DNA of 64,000 bases from the NCBI GenBank assembly GCA_964386325.1, contig CAYLQY010000007.1, positions 76,469 to 140,468 of the forward strand, given 5' to 3'. This DNA comes from Anaerorhabdus sp964386325. Lineage in GTDB: Bacteria; Bacillota_I; Bacilli_A; Erysipelotrichales; Erysipelotrichaceae. Shown piece after piece: positions 52,042-61,287 of the stretch. The notes under the pieces are model-generated. The model made no database searches. It was not told where the DNA came from and worked only from the letters and a program-made list of their open reading frames with translations. The position numbers and the translations under genes are program-made. How positions within the stretch are numbered: the first letter of the stretch is position 1; the number at the start of each line of letters is the position of its first letter.

Positions 52042-53010
52042 ATGAGAAAAATAGTAGCGGGATGCATAGCATTATTATTAGTAACAGGGTGTACAACACA
52101 ACCAAAACAAGAAAATAACACAACAGGAACAACAATAAAAGATATTACAGTCGCATTTTTACCAAATGAACAATCAGGAGGAATTAGTACTGTTGACCAA
52201 ATGTTGATTGATGAAATCAAAAATGCATTGGGAGATGATGTTAACGTTACAGGAATTGTATGTGACGATTACTCAGCAGTAACTGAAGCAATGTTAACAG
52301 GAACAGCACAAATTGCTTGGGAATCAGGGGCAACATTTGTAGCAACAAATATGGAAGATGATGCAATCATTCCACTAATCACTTATGGTGAAGATGGTGA
52401 TGTTGCGAAAGCTTCTTATCCAGCTTTCATTGCAACAAACGTAGCAAACAAAGCAGACTTTGAAGGTAAAACAAAAGAACAAATGTATGAACAACTTTTA
52501 AACAAATCATTCTCATTTGTATCTGCAACTTCTACTTCAGGACGTTTAGTACCAACAACATCACTCTATTTAATGTTTGGACCAGAAGGAAATAATAAAG
52601 TATCAAGTAAATCACAAGTTTTTGAAAAGACGGATAAAGATGGTGGGTTATTCTCTGAAATTCAATTCGGTGGTAATCACCCAGGATCAGTACAATTAAT
52701 TGCAGAAAAGAAAGTATATGCTGGTGCTTTCTGTTGTAAATATGGTGAAGACTATATGAATGACTTATATATCATTGATGAAGTCGATGTTCCTAATGGA
52801 CCGTTATGGGTAAATTCTGATTATATTACACCAGAAATGCAAGAAAAAATTATTGCGCACTTCATTTCATTAACACCAGAAAATGCCGTTGCAAATTTCT
52901 TTGATGATGAAAATGGTTTCTTCTTCGAAAGTGATGCAGCTGGAAAAAATCGCTTTATTGAAATACCAGATGGATTCTATGACTTCGTATTTGCGATGTA
53001 TAAAGATTAA
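52042..53010 (+). CDS. phnD: Phosphonate ABC transporter substrate-binding lipoprotein PhnD
   Basis: 322 residues from ATG at 52042, directly after GGAGGATTT. The signal ends VTGC (Cys17). PhnD-type periplasmic-binding fold: TVAFLPNEQSG, the TGIVCDDYSAVTEAMLTGTAQIAWESG segment that lines the phosphonate site, and SFVSATSTSGRLVPTTSLY. It captures phosphonates outside the membrane and delivers them to PhnCE. It lies 80 bases after the preceding gene, beyond a terminator; a small GTAG/CTAC hairpin lies between. I did not find a convincing promoter there. Confidence 0.95.
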   Translation: MRKIVAGCIALLLVTGCTTQPKQENNTTGTTIKDITVAFLPNEQSGGISTVDQMLIDEIKNALGDDVNVTGIVCDDYSAVTEAMLTGTAQIAWESGATFVATNMEDDAIIPLITYGEDGDVAKASYPAFIATNVANKADFEGKTKEQMYEQLLNKSFSFVSATSTSGRLVPTTSLYLMFGPEGNNKVSSKSQVFEKTDKDGGLFSEIQFGGNHPGSVQLIAEKKVYAGAFCCKYGEDYMNDLYIIDEVDVPNGPLWVNSDYITPEMQEKIIAHFISLTPENAVANFFDDENGFFFESDAAGKNRFIEIPDGFYDFVFAMYKD

Positions 53011-53022
53011 GGGGAGATAACA

Positions 53023-53802
53023 ATGACACAAGTTTTGCAGATGAATCAAGTATCTAAAATATATGACAATAAAATTACAGCACTCAAAGATGTTTCAATA
53101 GAAGTACAGGTGGGAGAACTAGTTTCTATCATTGGACCAAGTGGTGCAGGGAAATCAACTTTACTTCGTACAATCAATAGAATGATTGATGTAACAAATG
53201 GGGATATTGTATTTAATGGGGTAGATGTAGTAAAAGCAAATAAAAAAGAATTGAAATCAATTCGTAAAAATGTTGGAATGGTATTTCAACACTACAACCT
53301 TGTTTATCGTTCAAGTGTTTTAGAAAATGTATTACATGGTCGTCTTGCAAACTATACTTGGTTTCAATCGCTACTTAAACAATATCGCAAAGAAGATATC
53401 GAATCAGCAATGAGTATTTTAAAGATGGTAGGACTTGAAGATCGTGCTTATGATCGTTGTTCAAAACTATCCGGTGGACAAAAACAAAGAGTTGGAATCG
53501 CAAGAGCACTTGTGCAAAATCCTAAGATGATTTTGTGTGATGAACCGATTGCTTCATTAGATCCACAATCAAGTAAAGTTATTATGGAATATTTAAAAGA
53601 AATCGTAAACAAAACAAAAATTCCATGTCTTGTAAATCTACATCAAGTTGATGTAGCGCTACACTACTCAGATCGTATACTTGGTATGCATGCTGGAGAA
53701 ATTGTATTTAATGGAAAACCAGAAGAGCTTACAGATGAGATGATTGAAAAAATTTATGGCGTTAAAATTGAAGATTTAATTAATCGTGAAAAGGAAAACT
53801 AG
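53023..53802 (+). CDS. phnC: Phosphonate ABC transporter ATPase PhnC
   Basis: 259 residues. Walker A GPSGAGKSTLLRTINRM, Q-loop MVFQHYNLVYRSSVLENVLHGRL, signature KLSGGQKQRVGIARAL, Walker B MILCDEPIASLDP and switch VNLHQVD. The RSSVLENVLHGRL segment is distinctive for PhnC. GGGGAG precedes the start. It energises uptake through the two PhnE proteins downstream. Confidence 0.97.
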   Translation: MTQVLQMNQVSKIYDNKITALKDVSIEVQVGELVSIIGPSGAGKSTLLRTINRMIDVTNGDIVFNGVDVVKANKKELKSIRKNVGMVFQHYNLVYRSSVLENVLHGRLANYTWFQSLLKQYRKEDIESAMSILKMVGLEDRAYDRCSKLSGGQKQRVGIARALVQNPKMILCDEPIASLDPQSSKVIMEYLKEIVNKTKIPCLVNLHQVDVALHYSDRILGMHAGEIVFNGKPEELTDEMIEKIYGVKIEDLINREKEN

Positions 53803-53804
53803 CG

Positions 53805-54581
53805 ATGAATTATTTAAAGAAAAAACAACACATTCTTGTATTCACTATAGTAGCAGTTGTAGTAGGTACAGCACTTGTTGGTAATGCGATTCAATTTCAA
53901 TGGGTTGATTCGATTGTGAATTTTCCAAAAGGAATTGCACGATTTATAGAACTTTATTTACCACCAAGTTTTACAGATTTTAATTCAATGTTATTACAAC
54001 TATGGTCAACGATTTTATTGTCCGTTGCTGGCTCTTTTGTTGGTATGGTATTAGGGTTATTTGCAGCTATTGCCATATCAAAGAAAACAGGCAAGAATAA
54101 ATTATTACAACTACTGGTACGCTTCATTGCATCGCTTACAAGAAACATTCCGGAAGGAGTTTGGGCAATTACCTTACTTATCTGTTTCTGGTTTGGTGAG
54201 TTCTTAGCCTTTATAGTATTATCAATTATTTCATTTGGTTTTCTCACAAGAGTTTATGCCGATGCGATAGATGAAACTAATGCTGCATGTATAGAAGCAC
54301 TAGAAGCAACAGGTGCATCATATTGGCAAATCATCTTCTGTGCAGTACTTCCAGAAGTAATGCCCTCACTAATTTCATGGGGATTATATTCAGCTGAAAA
54401 TAATATACGTTCATCAACGATTATTGGTATGTTAACCGGAAGTGGTATTGGTTATCTAATCAGCAACTATAAACACTTTAGACAATTCACATCATTGTTC
54501 ACAGCAATCTTATTAGTTGTGATTGTAATCCTAATTTTTGACCAAACATCAAATTATGTTAGAAGGAGGATAATGGAATAA
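53805..54581 (+). CDS. phnE: Phosphonate ABC transporter permease PhnE (first copy)
   Basis: 258 residues with about five or six membrane segments. The coupling motif EALEATGASYWQIIFCAVLPEVMPSL matches the EAA loop of PhnE. LIASLTRNIPEGVWAITLL is at the usual mid-protein place. Two non-identical permeases follow phnC, so the channel is probably a heterodimer. It starts 2 bases after phnC. Confidence 0.95.
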   Translation: MNYLKKKQHILVFTIVAVVVGTALVGNAIQFQWVDSIVNFPKGIARFIELYLPPSFTDFNSMLLQLWSTILLSVAGSFVGMVLGLFAAIAISKKTGKNKLLQLLVRFIASLTRNIPEGVWAITLLICFWFGEFLAFIVLSIISFGFLTRVYADAIDETNAACIEALEATGASYWQIIFCAVLPEVMPSLISWGLYSAENNIRSSTIIGMLTGSGIGYLISNYKHFRQFTSLFTAILLVVIVILIFDQTSNYVRRRIME

Positions 54582-54582
54582 T

Positions 54583-55422
54583 ATGACTGAAATACAATTA
54601 GTTTCAGAGAATATTCAAAGCAAAAAAGCGAAACGATATAAACTGAAAAATCAAGAAACAAGCGATGTTTTAATTAAACTAATAATTCTATTATTTGGAA
54701 TATTATTCATTACTTTCCTAGCATCAACAACTTATAAATGGGATCAATTTAGACCTGATTTAATTCTTACAATTTTTAGTTCATTCTTCAGATTTGATGC
54801 ACTCAAGTTTAGTGAAATGATTACAATCTCTTCACTCTTGATAAATACAATATTTTTAGGAGTATTGTCTACAATTCTAGCTGCAATACTAGCCTTTCCG
54901 TTTGGTTTGCTTGCCGCAAGTAATTTATCAAGTGTGAAATGTTCAAATACCATCAAGGCAATTGCAAGCTTTGTTCGCGCTGTTCCAACAATTATTTGGG
55001 TTTTAATCTTCATTTCCTCTTACGGACTAAGCGCCACAACAGCAGTTGTCGGGATGATTTTCCATGGATGGGCATTCTTCGTTAAATCCTATAGTGAGAG
55101 TTTCGAAGAAGTAGATCCAGGAGTAATTGAAGCTCTCAAGGCAAGTGGAGCTAGCTGGTTCCAAATTATTACTGAGGCCGTACTTCCTTCGTCATCAAGT
55201 CGCATCATTGCATGGCTAGCAATGCGTAGCGAAATTAACTTTGCGGTGGCGGTAGTAGTTGGACCAGCGATTGGTGTGGCAGGTACAATTGGAAGTGTAA
55301 TAAATGGTTATTCAAGAAGTGGATTTTATCCAGGACTTGGCTTTGCAATCTTGTGTGTATTTGCGGTAGCGTTCCTGTTTGAAATTCTAATAAACAAACT
55401 TCGTGCAAAAACGATTGAATAA
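54583..55422 (+). CDS. phnE: Phosphonate ABC transporter permease PhnE (second copy)
   Basis: 279 residues. A ~35-residue basic N-terminal extension precedes the first membrane segment. The EAA loop is EALKASGASWFQIITEAVLPSSSSRI and the mid-protein motif SFVRAVPTIIWVLIF; both parallel those of the first PhnE. It lies 1 base after it, with AGGAGG shortly before. A perfect 10-bp terminator follows, ending the transport part. Confidence 0.95.
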   Translation: MTEIQLVSENIQSKKAKRYKLKNQETSDVLIKLIILLFGILFITFLASTTYKWDQFRPDLILTIFSSFFRFDALKFSEMITISSLLINTIFLGVLSTILAAILAFPFGLLAASNLSSVKCSNTIKAIASFVRAVPTIIWVLIFISSYGLSATTAVVGMIFHGWAFFVKSYSESFEEVDPGVIEALKASGASWFQIITEAVLPSSSSRIIAWLAMRSEINFAVAVVVGPAIGVAGTIGSVINGYSRSGFYPGLGFAILCVFAVAFLFEILINKLRAKTIE

Positions 55423-55426
55423 AATG

Positions 55427-55455
55427 AGGTATAACTGTTAAGTTATACCTTTTCT
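55427..55455 (+). terminator. Terminator of phnDCEE
   Basis: Perfect 10-bp stem AGGTATAACT/AGTTATACCT around GTTA, then TTTTCT. Confidence 0.85.
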
Positions 55456-55504
55456 ATTGACTTCGTAAATCTACTTTTGTAGACTTTGGTTAGAGGGAAT
55501 AGAT

Positions 55505-56452
55505 ATGAAAAAATACGTTTTAATACTATTAGTATTCGTTTTGACAAGTTGTTCAACAGTTATCCAAGAAGGCGGAGTTACACCCACTCCAAATACAACT
55601 CCACCAGCTGTTGAAAAACCTACAACGACTCAATCTACAAAAGTAGAAATAGATATGAACAAGTTGATTGTAGAAGAAGTTAATCCAATGATTGAAGCAT
55701 ATAATAAGCGGAAAACTGGCAAGTCCATTGGTTTACCATACAAGTTGGAATTACTTGATGAAACTATTAATCCCCAAATGATTGATGACAATGATTCCTA
55801 TACTTACTATGAAATCAAAATTGATAATCTCTATAGTTATGCATTTTATTATGGAAAAAACGATAATAGTATTTACAATGTATCTATTACTGCCAACATG
55901 AATAAAGCGATAGAAAATGCGAAATTAGCATATCCGGAAGAAATAGATATTGCAAGAGAACTTGAAATCTATATTTCTAATAATGAGGCAAGTTTATATG
56001 GAACTGGATTTTTCACATCAAAAGACACAGTAAAAGTGAATGGTGTAGTATATTCGCCTATAATCAACTTTAACAATAAAAAAGACATTAAAAGTATGGA
56101 AGATTTATTATGGTTCTACGAGCAAGGATATGTTTGGGATAAAAAGGAAGAAATTATTAAAACTATTTTTAATTCAAGTAGCCAGAATATGCCAGCAATG
56201 ATTGTGGATTATAATGGATATCCATATCGTTACCAATGTGATTGTGGATTATACCCAATGAGCTGGATAGATATCAATGCAGAAGCTATCCTTGCGGTAC
56301 AAAATATTGATGAGACTACAAAGAAAATAGAAATTGTAGGAAGCAATAACGGTGAAGCCAGTGCGCTTGAATTCAAAGCAATTGTAGTGGCTACTGTAAA
56401 ATATGAAGACAATAAATGGAAGGTAGTTTCAGTAGAAAATATTTGGTTGTAG
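55505..56452 (+). CDS. Lipoprotein of unknown function
   Basis: 315 residues. The signal ends in LTSC (Cys16), followed by a Thr/Pro-rich linker (about 24-45). The mature part shows no recognised family; it contains YRYQCDCGLYPMSWIDI with two close cysteines, and a C-terminal strand pair EFKAIVVATVKYEDNKWKVVSVENIWL that resembles the wall-lipoprotein ends with WKV. AGAGGG lies before the ATG. It is separated from phnE by a terminator and has an unrelated gene behind it. Confidence 0.62.
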   Translation: MKKYVLILLVFVLTSCSTVIQEGGVTPTPNTTPPAVEKPTTTQSTKVEIDMNKLIVEEVNPMIEAYNKRKTGKSIGLPYKLELLDETINPQMIDDNDSYTYYEIKIDNLYSYAFYYGKNDNSIYNVSITANMNKAIENAKLAYPEEIDIARELEIYISNNEASLYGTGFFTSKDTVKVNGVVYSPIINFNNKKDIKSMEDLLWFYEQGYVWDKKEEIIKTIFNSSSQNMPAMIVDYNGYPYRYQCDCGLYPMSWIDINAEAILAVQNIDETTKKIEIVGSNNGEASALEFKAIVVATVKYEDNKWKVVSVENIWL

Positions 56453-56540
56453 AATAAAGAATTAAGTGATTATTAATTTTATATAGAATGGAAAGCAACT
56501 TGACACATACTATATAATGAAAAAGAAAAGAGGATAGATT

Positions 56541-57551
56541 ATGTTTGAAACTAAACTACTAAAAGGTAAAGAAGTCAAAAATATTTTTATGCGTTCTGCT
56601 ACAAATGAGTTCTATTTTAACGAAGATGGGGTAATGACAAAGGAGTACTTAGACTATTACGAACAATTCGCAGAAAATGAAGTGGGGATAATAATCACTG
56701 GGCATGCGTATGTTACAGAACAAGGACGTGCAAGTGTACTTCAGTTGAATCCATCCCACAATGAAAATAAAGAAATCTTTAAAGAGTTAACAAGAAAAGT
56801 TCATGAAAAGGGTTCTCGTATTCTACTACAATTAGCACATTCAGGATCAAAGGCAAGGCTGGCAGTGACTAAAATGGAAGCCGTAGGACCTAATGATGAA
56901 GAGGGTTGTCGAAGTTTAAGTGAAGAGGATATGAAGGGTATTATCGAAGCTTTCTGTAAAACTGCAAAGCTTGCAGAAGAAACAGGTTTTGATGGTGTTC
57001 AAATACATTGTGCTCATGGATATCTATTATCATCATTCATTGACAGTCATAAGAATCATAGAGAAGATAATTACGGGGGTTCTATTGAAAATCGTGTTCG
57101 ATTAGCACTAAATATTACTAAAGCAATAAAATCAACTGTGTCGGAAGATTTTATCATTGCCGCTAAAGTGGATGCGGATACAAATTCTCCAAGTGATTTT
57201 ATAGAAATGGGAAAATTATTAGAGACAGCAGGTGTTGATCTCATTGAAGTCAGCGGTATGAGTTATTCGCAATTACCAAGAGATGCTCAGGCGTATTGGC
57301 TTGAACAATGTAAATTACTAAAACAAAATACATCGGTACCTATCGCAATTGTTGGTGGTATTTATAATAAATCGTGTGCGCAACGATGTTTGGATGAAGG
57401 AATTGATATCATTTCAATGTCTAGACCTTTAATAAGTGAACCGAATTTAATTCGACAATGGAAAGAAGAGAATGAAGAGACTAGTCGTTGCTTGAGATGT
57501 GGGCAATGTTTCAATAAAGAACGTGGAAAAACATGTATTTTAAATAAATAG
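56541..57551 (+). CDS. NADH:flavin oxidoreductase, Old Yellow Enzyme family, with C-terminal cysteine cluster
   Basis: 336 residues. The FMN-binding TIM barrel shows MRSATNEFYF, ILLQLAHSGSKA, GFDGVQIHCAHGYLLSSFI, NHREDNYGGSIENRVRLAL and AIVGGIYN. After the barrel comes CLRCGQCFNKERGKTC, four cysteines like the 4Fe-4S site of 2,4-dienoyl-CoA reductase and trimethylamine dehydrogenase. The protein then stops, without their flavodoxin-like and NADPH domains. It probably reduces an activated C=C bond; the substrate is unknown. AGAGGA precedes the ATG. TATAAT lies at about 56512. Confidence 0.9.
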   Translation: MFETKLLKGKEVKNIFMRSATNEFYFNEDGVMTKEYLDYYEQFAENEVGIIITGHAYVTEQGRASVLQLNPSHNENKEIFKELTRKVHEKGSRILLQLAHSGSKARLAVTKMEAVGPNDEEGCRSLSEEDMKGIIEAFCKTAKLAEETGFDGVQIHCAHGYLLSSFIDSHKNHREDNYGGSIENRVRLALNITKAIKSTVSEDFIIAAKVDADTNSPSDFIEMGKLLETAGVDLIEVSGMSYSQLPRDAQAYWLEQCKLLKQNTSVPIAIVGGIYNKSCAQRCLDEGIDIISMSRPLISEPNLIRQWKEENEETSRCLRCGQCFNKERGKTCILNK

Positions 57552-57575
57552 GCGAAAGCCTATTTTCTTTTCCTA
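57547..57575 (+). terminator. Terminator of the flavin oxidoreductase gene
   Basis: AATAGGC/GCCTATT stem around GAAA, then TTCTTTT; overlaps the stop codon. A second small hairpin CTTTTCCT/AGGAAAAAG follows. Confidence 0.75.
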
Positions 57576-57676
57576 ACTGTGAGGAAAAAGAATATTTGAA
57601 AGAAACTTAAATATAAAATATATTAGGGTTAACAGTTAATGTCGACAATCAATTGTTATTTAAAGGAGAATAGAAT

Positions 57677-58945
57677 ATGAATATATCTAAGTTTCAAGAA
57701 ACATTAATGAAATTCTTAATGCCTATTGCAAACAAAGTAGAACAACAAAAACATCTCCAAGCTATTAAAGATGGTATGATTGCCTCAATTCCAATCATCG
57801 TTGTTGGATCAATTTGTTTGTTGCCTCTTGGAATCATGAATTTACTAGGAAGTGGACCAGTATTTGATTTTATCGCAAGTAATGTAGGGGTTCTGACTTA
57901 TGCAAGTGGATTCACAATGGATTTACTATCATTATATGCAGTGTACTTCATTGCGAAATCATTATCAGAAAAGTATGACCTAAAAGGAAGTCAACCAGCA
58001 GTAACAGCAATCGTTGTTCAACTAATTCTTAGTGGTGTGATTGCGGATGGTGCTTTAAGTATTGGATATTTAGGTGCTAGTGGTTTATTTACTGCTATTG
58101 TATCTGCAATACTTACAGTTGAGGTTTATCATATTTGTTACAAAAAGAATATCTATATTAAACTTCCAGATAGTGTTCCTGCAATGGTTGGGGATAGCTT
58201 TGCTTCTTTAGTACCACTTTGCTTAAATGTTATACTTGCAGTGGCTATTGCAACAATTTCAATGAATCTAACAGGTTCAGTATTCCCGCAAGCATTGATG
58301 AGTTTCTTAGCACCAGCAATTTCTACAATGGATACATTACCAGCGTTATTAATTGTTGTATTCTTAACTCAATTATTGTGGTTCTTTGGATTACATGGTC
58401 CTTCGATCACTTCAGCAGTATGGGCACCATTTGCAATCGCTTATGGAGCAGAAAATATTGCAAATTATGGAGCGGGGTTACCAGTAAGCCATATCTTTAC
58501 ATTTGGATTATATTATTGTATTTTACAAGTAACAGGTTCAGGGTTAACACTTGGCTTAAACTTATTGATGGTTCGCTCAAAAGCAAAATCATTAAGCTCA
58601 ATTGGTAAAGTAGGATTGGTTCCTTCATTATTTGGTATCAATGAACCATTAATCTTTGGAACACCTATTCTTTTGAATCCATTTATGTTTATACCATTTG
58701 TATTTGGACCATTAATTGTAACAGCTATTACATACTTTAGTATGGCAAGCGGTCTTGTTGGAATGCCAATCGCAAATCCTCCAGGTTTCTTACCTCCGGG
58801 GGTTGGTGCATTCTTAATGACTTTAGATTGGAAAGCTGTCATCTTAGTAGTCGCTCTATTAATCCTTATGACTCTCATTTATTATCCATTCTTTAAGATG
58901 ATGGAAGCAGATGAATTAAAAAAAGAGTCTGAAAATAACAATTAG
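57677..58945 (+). CDS. PTS system EIIC component, lactose/cellobiose family
   Basis: 422 residues with about ten membrane segments. The opening KFQETLMKFLMPIANKVEQQKHLQAIKDGM is typical of CelB-type EIIC, as are LLWFFGLHGPSI and LFGINEPLIFGTPILLNPFMFIPF, which carry the conserved His and Glu of the sugar site. It transports and phosphorylates a disaccharide with the IIB and IIA proteins encoded at 62.7-63.3 kb. AAGGAG precedes the ATG. The regulator follows 8 bases later; the IIB and IIA genes are separated from it by the regulator, a decayed stretch and a glucosidase. Confidence 0.93.
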   Translation: MNISKFQETLMKFLMPIANKVEQQKHLQAIKDGMIASIPIIVVGSICLLPLGIMNLLGSGPVFDFIASNVGVLTYASGFTMDLLSLYAVYFIAKSLSEKYDLKGSQPAVTAIVVQLILSGVIADGALSIGYLGASGLFTAIVSAILTVEVYHICYKKNIYIKLPDSVPAMVGDSFASLVPLCLNVILAVAIATISMNLTGSVFPQALMSFLAPAISTMDTLPALLIVVFLTQLLWFFGLHGPSITSAVWAPFAIAYGAENIANYGAGLPVSHIFTFGLYYCILQVTGSGLTLGLNLLMVRSKAKSLSSIGKVGLVPSLFGINEPLIFGTPILLNPFMFIPFVFGPLIVTAITYFSMASGLVGMPIANPPGFLPPGVGAFLMTLDWKAVILVVALLILMTLIYYPFFKMMEADELKKESENNN

Positions 58946-58953
58946 GAGGTCTT

Positions 58954-60840
58954 ATGTTTTCTGGAAGACAAGTCTCTATTATCAAGATAATTCTTGATAA
59001 TAATCTAGGTGTCCACGGTTCTGTAATCGCAGATGCTTTGAGTGTGTCTTCCAGAACAATAAGAAACGAAATTAATGAGATAAATAAACTATTTGGTAAA
59101 GCGTTGATTTTATCAAATAATAAAACAGGTTACTCATTAAATACACAGTATAAGACTGAAATTAAATTATTACTTAATGATGTTGATGATCGAAATGATG
59201 GATTAATGAGAAGTTATGAAATTTTAGGTAAGGTATGTTTTGATCCAGAACTTCAACTAGAAGATTTAAGTGAACTCATGAATTATTCATCACAGACAAT
59301 TCGTAAAGACATTCAAAAACTTGATCAGTATTTACAAAGTCATTATCAAGTTTCACTTATTGAAATTGAATCAGAAAAAGTAAAAATAAAAACAAGTGAA
59401 GAAGAAATAAGAGTTACATTATTTAAGATTTTAAAAGATGCGATTACATCAAATAATACAGATTATGTAAAATTATTAGAAGTAATACTTGATGATGGAT
59501 TTAAAAAAGAATTATTAGATCAAGTCTTAGATTCTATCTTTGCTTTATGTGATGAATGTGAAATTCAAATATCAATTGAAAATATAAAAATATTACAAGC
59601 AGCTGTAGTTATATGTGTTGTAAGAAATGAATATAACTTTACAGTAAAAAATTCAAAAGAAATTCTGAATCCAATCTTATTAACACTCATGAGTAAAGTG
59701 AATAACTTAAATGAAGAAGACTTGCCATTATTACAAAAATTAATTCATACATTTAAAATAATCAAGAATGATAAATCAATAGAGATACATGATTTTAGTA
59801 GAGTAGTATTAGATGAATTTATTGATGAAGTATTTGATAAATATAATTTAAACTTAAAAGAATCAGATGATTTATATAACAATATGTTAGTACATATCGA
59901 ATACATGTTGAGAAGAATAGAAAATGGTTATGAATTGAGAAATCCAATCATTAGTGATATTAAAGGTAAATATCCATTTGCCTATGAAGTATCCATGCTC
60001 GTTGTACATATTGTATATAAATATAAAAATAGATATATCTTAGATGATGAAGTAAGTTATCTTGCAATTTATATTGAACACTTTTTGGAAAATATAAATG
60101 AAAAGATTCGGGCAGTTTTAATCAGTTCACAGCGACATAGTATTAATCAAGTTTTAGAAAAATGGATTGACACCAATTTTAAAAATCAAATTGTAATTCA
60201 AAAGATTCTTGATAAGACAAGAATGCAACATTACAATCTAAGTTCATTTGATTTGATTCTTACATTCAATGAACAAATATATTCAACAGAGTTAGAAACA
60301 TTTGCGTTTAATGGTTTACCAGAAATGCGTGATGTGAATCGGCTTAATGAATGTATTCATACTGTGAAAATGAATCAACGTATTAAGTCAGCAATTAACA
60401 ATTATATTCATGTAGATTTAATCAAAATATTTGATGAACCAACATTTGAAAATGTGATTGAAGAATTATCCAATTTATTGGAAGATAAAAAAATTATTGA
60501 TTCAAGTAAAGAATTTAGTGAAGATGTAATAGCTAGAGAAATTAACTATCCAACCAATCTTGGAGATACCTTAATGATGCCTCATCCGCTTTATACATTT
60601 GCGAATAAAACAGCAGTTGCGATAGGGGTTGTTAAAAAAGGTTTTGAACACAATGAACATGATGTTCGCTTAGTGTTTTTATTAGCGATAGAAAAAGTAA
60701 GAAATTCAGAAATAAATTTCATCTTTCAATTCTTTAAACAAATTAGTAGTAATAAAAATTTGTTGAAGAGTTTATACGAAAGCGAAACGAAAGAAGAAAT
60801 GATTTCAAATATGTTTAAATTTAGTTCAAGTAAGAATTAA
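58954..60840 (+). CDS. LicR/MtlR-type PTS-controlled transcriptional activator
   Basis: 628 residues. It has N-terminal helix-turn-helices (SVIADALSVSSRTIRNEI and LSELMNYSSQTIRKDI), then two PRD domains (about 175-280 and 290-395). An EIIB-like part follows (about 400-490, where the phospho-Cys is not obvious), and an EIIA-mannitol/fructose-like part (about 495-628) with LGDTLMMPHPLYTF. Such proteins switch on the adjacent sugar operon when HPr phosphorylates them and the cognate PTS is idle. AGGAGG lies before the start. It is in the same operon as the IIC gene. Confidence 0.88.
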   Translation: MFSGRQVSIIKIILDNNLGVHGSVIADALSVSSRTIRNEINEINKLFGKALILSNNKTGYSLNTQYKTEIKLLLNDVDDRNDGLMRSYEILGKVCFDPELQLEDLSELMNYSSQTIRKDIQKLDQYLQSHYQVSLIEIESEKVKIKTSEEEIRVTLFKILKDAITSNNTDYVKLLEVILDDGFKKELLDQVLDSIFALCDECEIQISIENIKILQAAVVICVVRNEYNFTVKNSKEILNPILLTLMSKVNNLNEEDLPLLQKLIHTFKIIKNDKSIEIHDFSRVVLDEFIDEVFDKYNLNLKESDDLYNNMLVHIEYMLRRIENGYELRNPIISDIKGKYPFAYEVSMLVVHIVYKYKNRYILDDEVSYLAIYIEHFLENINEKIRAVLISSQRHSINQVLEKWIDTNFKNQIVIQKILDKTRMQHYNLSSFDLILTFNEQIYSTELETFAFNGLPEMRDVNRLNECIHTVKMNQRIKSAINNYIHVDLIKIFDEPTFENVIEELSNLLEDKKIIDSSKEFSEDVIAREINYPTNLGDTLMMPHPLYTFANKTAVAIGVVKKGFEHNEHDVRLVFLLAIEKVRNSEINFIFQFFKQISSNKNLLKSLYESETKEEMISNMFKFSSSKN

Positions 60841-61287
60841 ATGAAAGAAAAAATGCATTGAAAGAGTTTGAAAAAAATATTACTAAGTCCATTAATCGTT
60901 TGACTGGAAATTGATATTGCGTTTGCATTGTTCAAACTGCCTTCAAATGAAATTGTTACTATCATGTTTTTCTAATCAAACTACTTGGATTAAATCTTGG
61001 AATATCAATGACAAATTGTGAAGATGTAAATAAATATTCTTACGAGACATTATTGATAAGTTTATCTAATCTATTTAACAAAGATTATATGGCCATATGA
61101 TAGAGTACAATTGGTCTTGGCTTATGCTTACAGGATTTCCTTACAATCGGAATTTTGGTGGCAATTCTATTGTTAGGTAAATGTATTATGGTTTTTAATA
61201 AGCAATACAAAAAAGTTGTTAACAATAAAATCTAACACAACTGTGTATCAATTTATTGTTCAAATTATAGAAAGATGAGGACATAAA
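60841..61287 (+). pseudogene. Decayed gene remnant, probably of a membrane protein
   Basis: 447 bases without an intact gene. One frame near 60999-61100 encodes ISMTNCEDVNKYSYETLLIS and stops. Another at about 61115-61234 encodes DFLTIGILVAILLLGKCIM and ends NKQYKKVVNNKI-stop, which looks like a last membrane helix with a basic tail. Several stops and frame changes separate the pieces. AGTTGT and ACAACT at about 61214-61243 form a weak inverted repeat before the glucosidase gene. The source family is not recognised. Confidence 0.45.
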
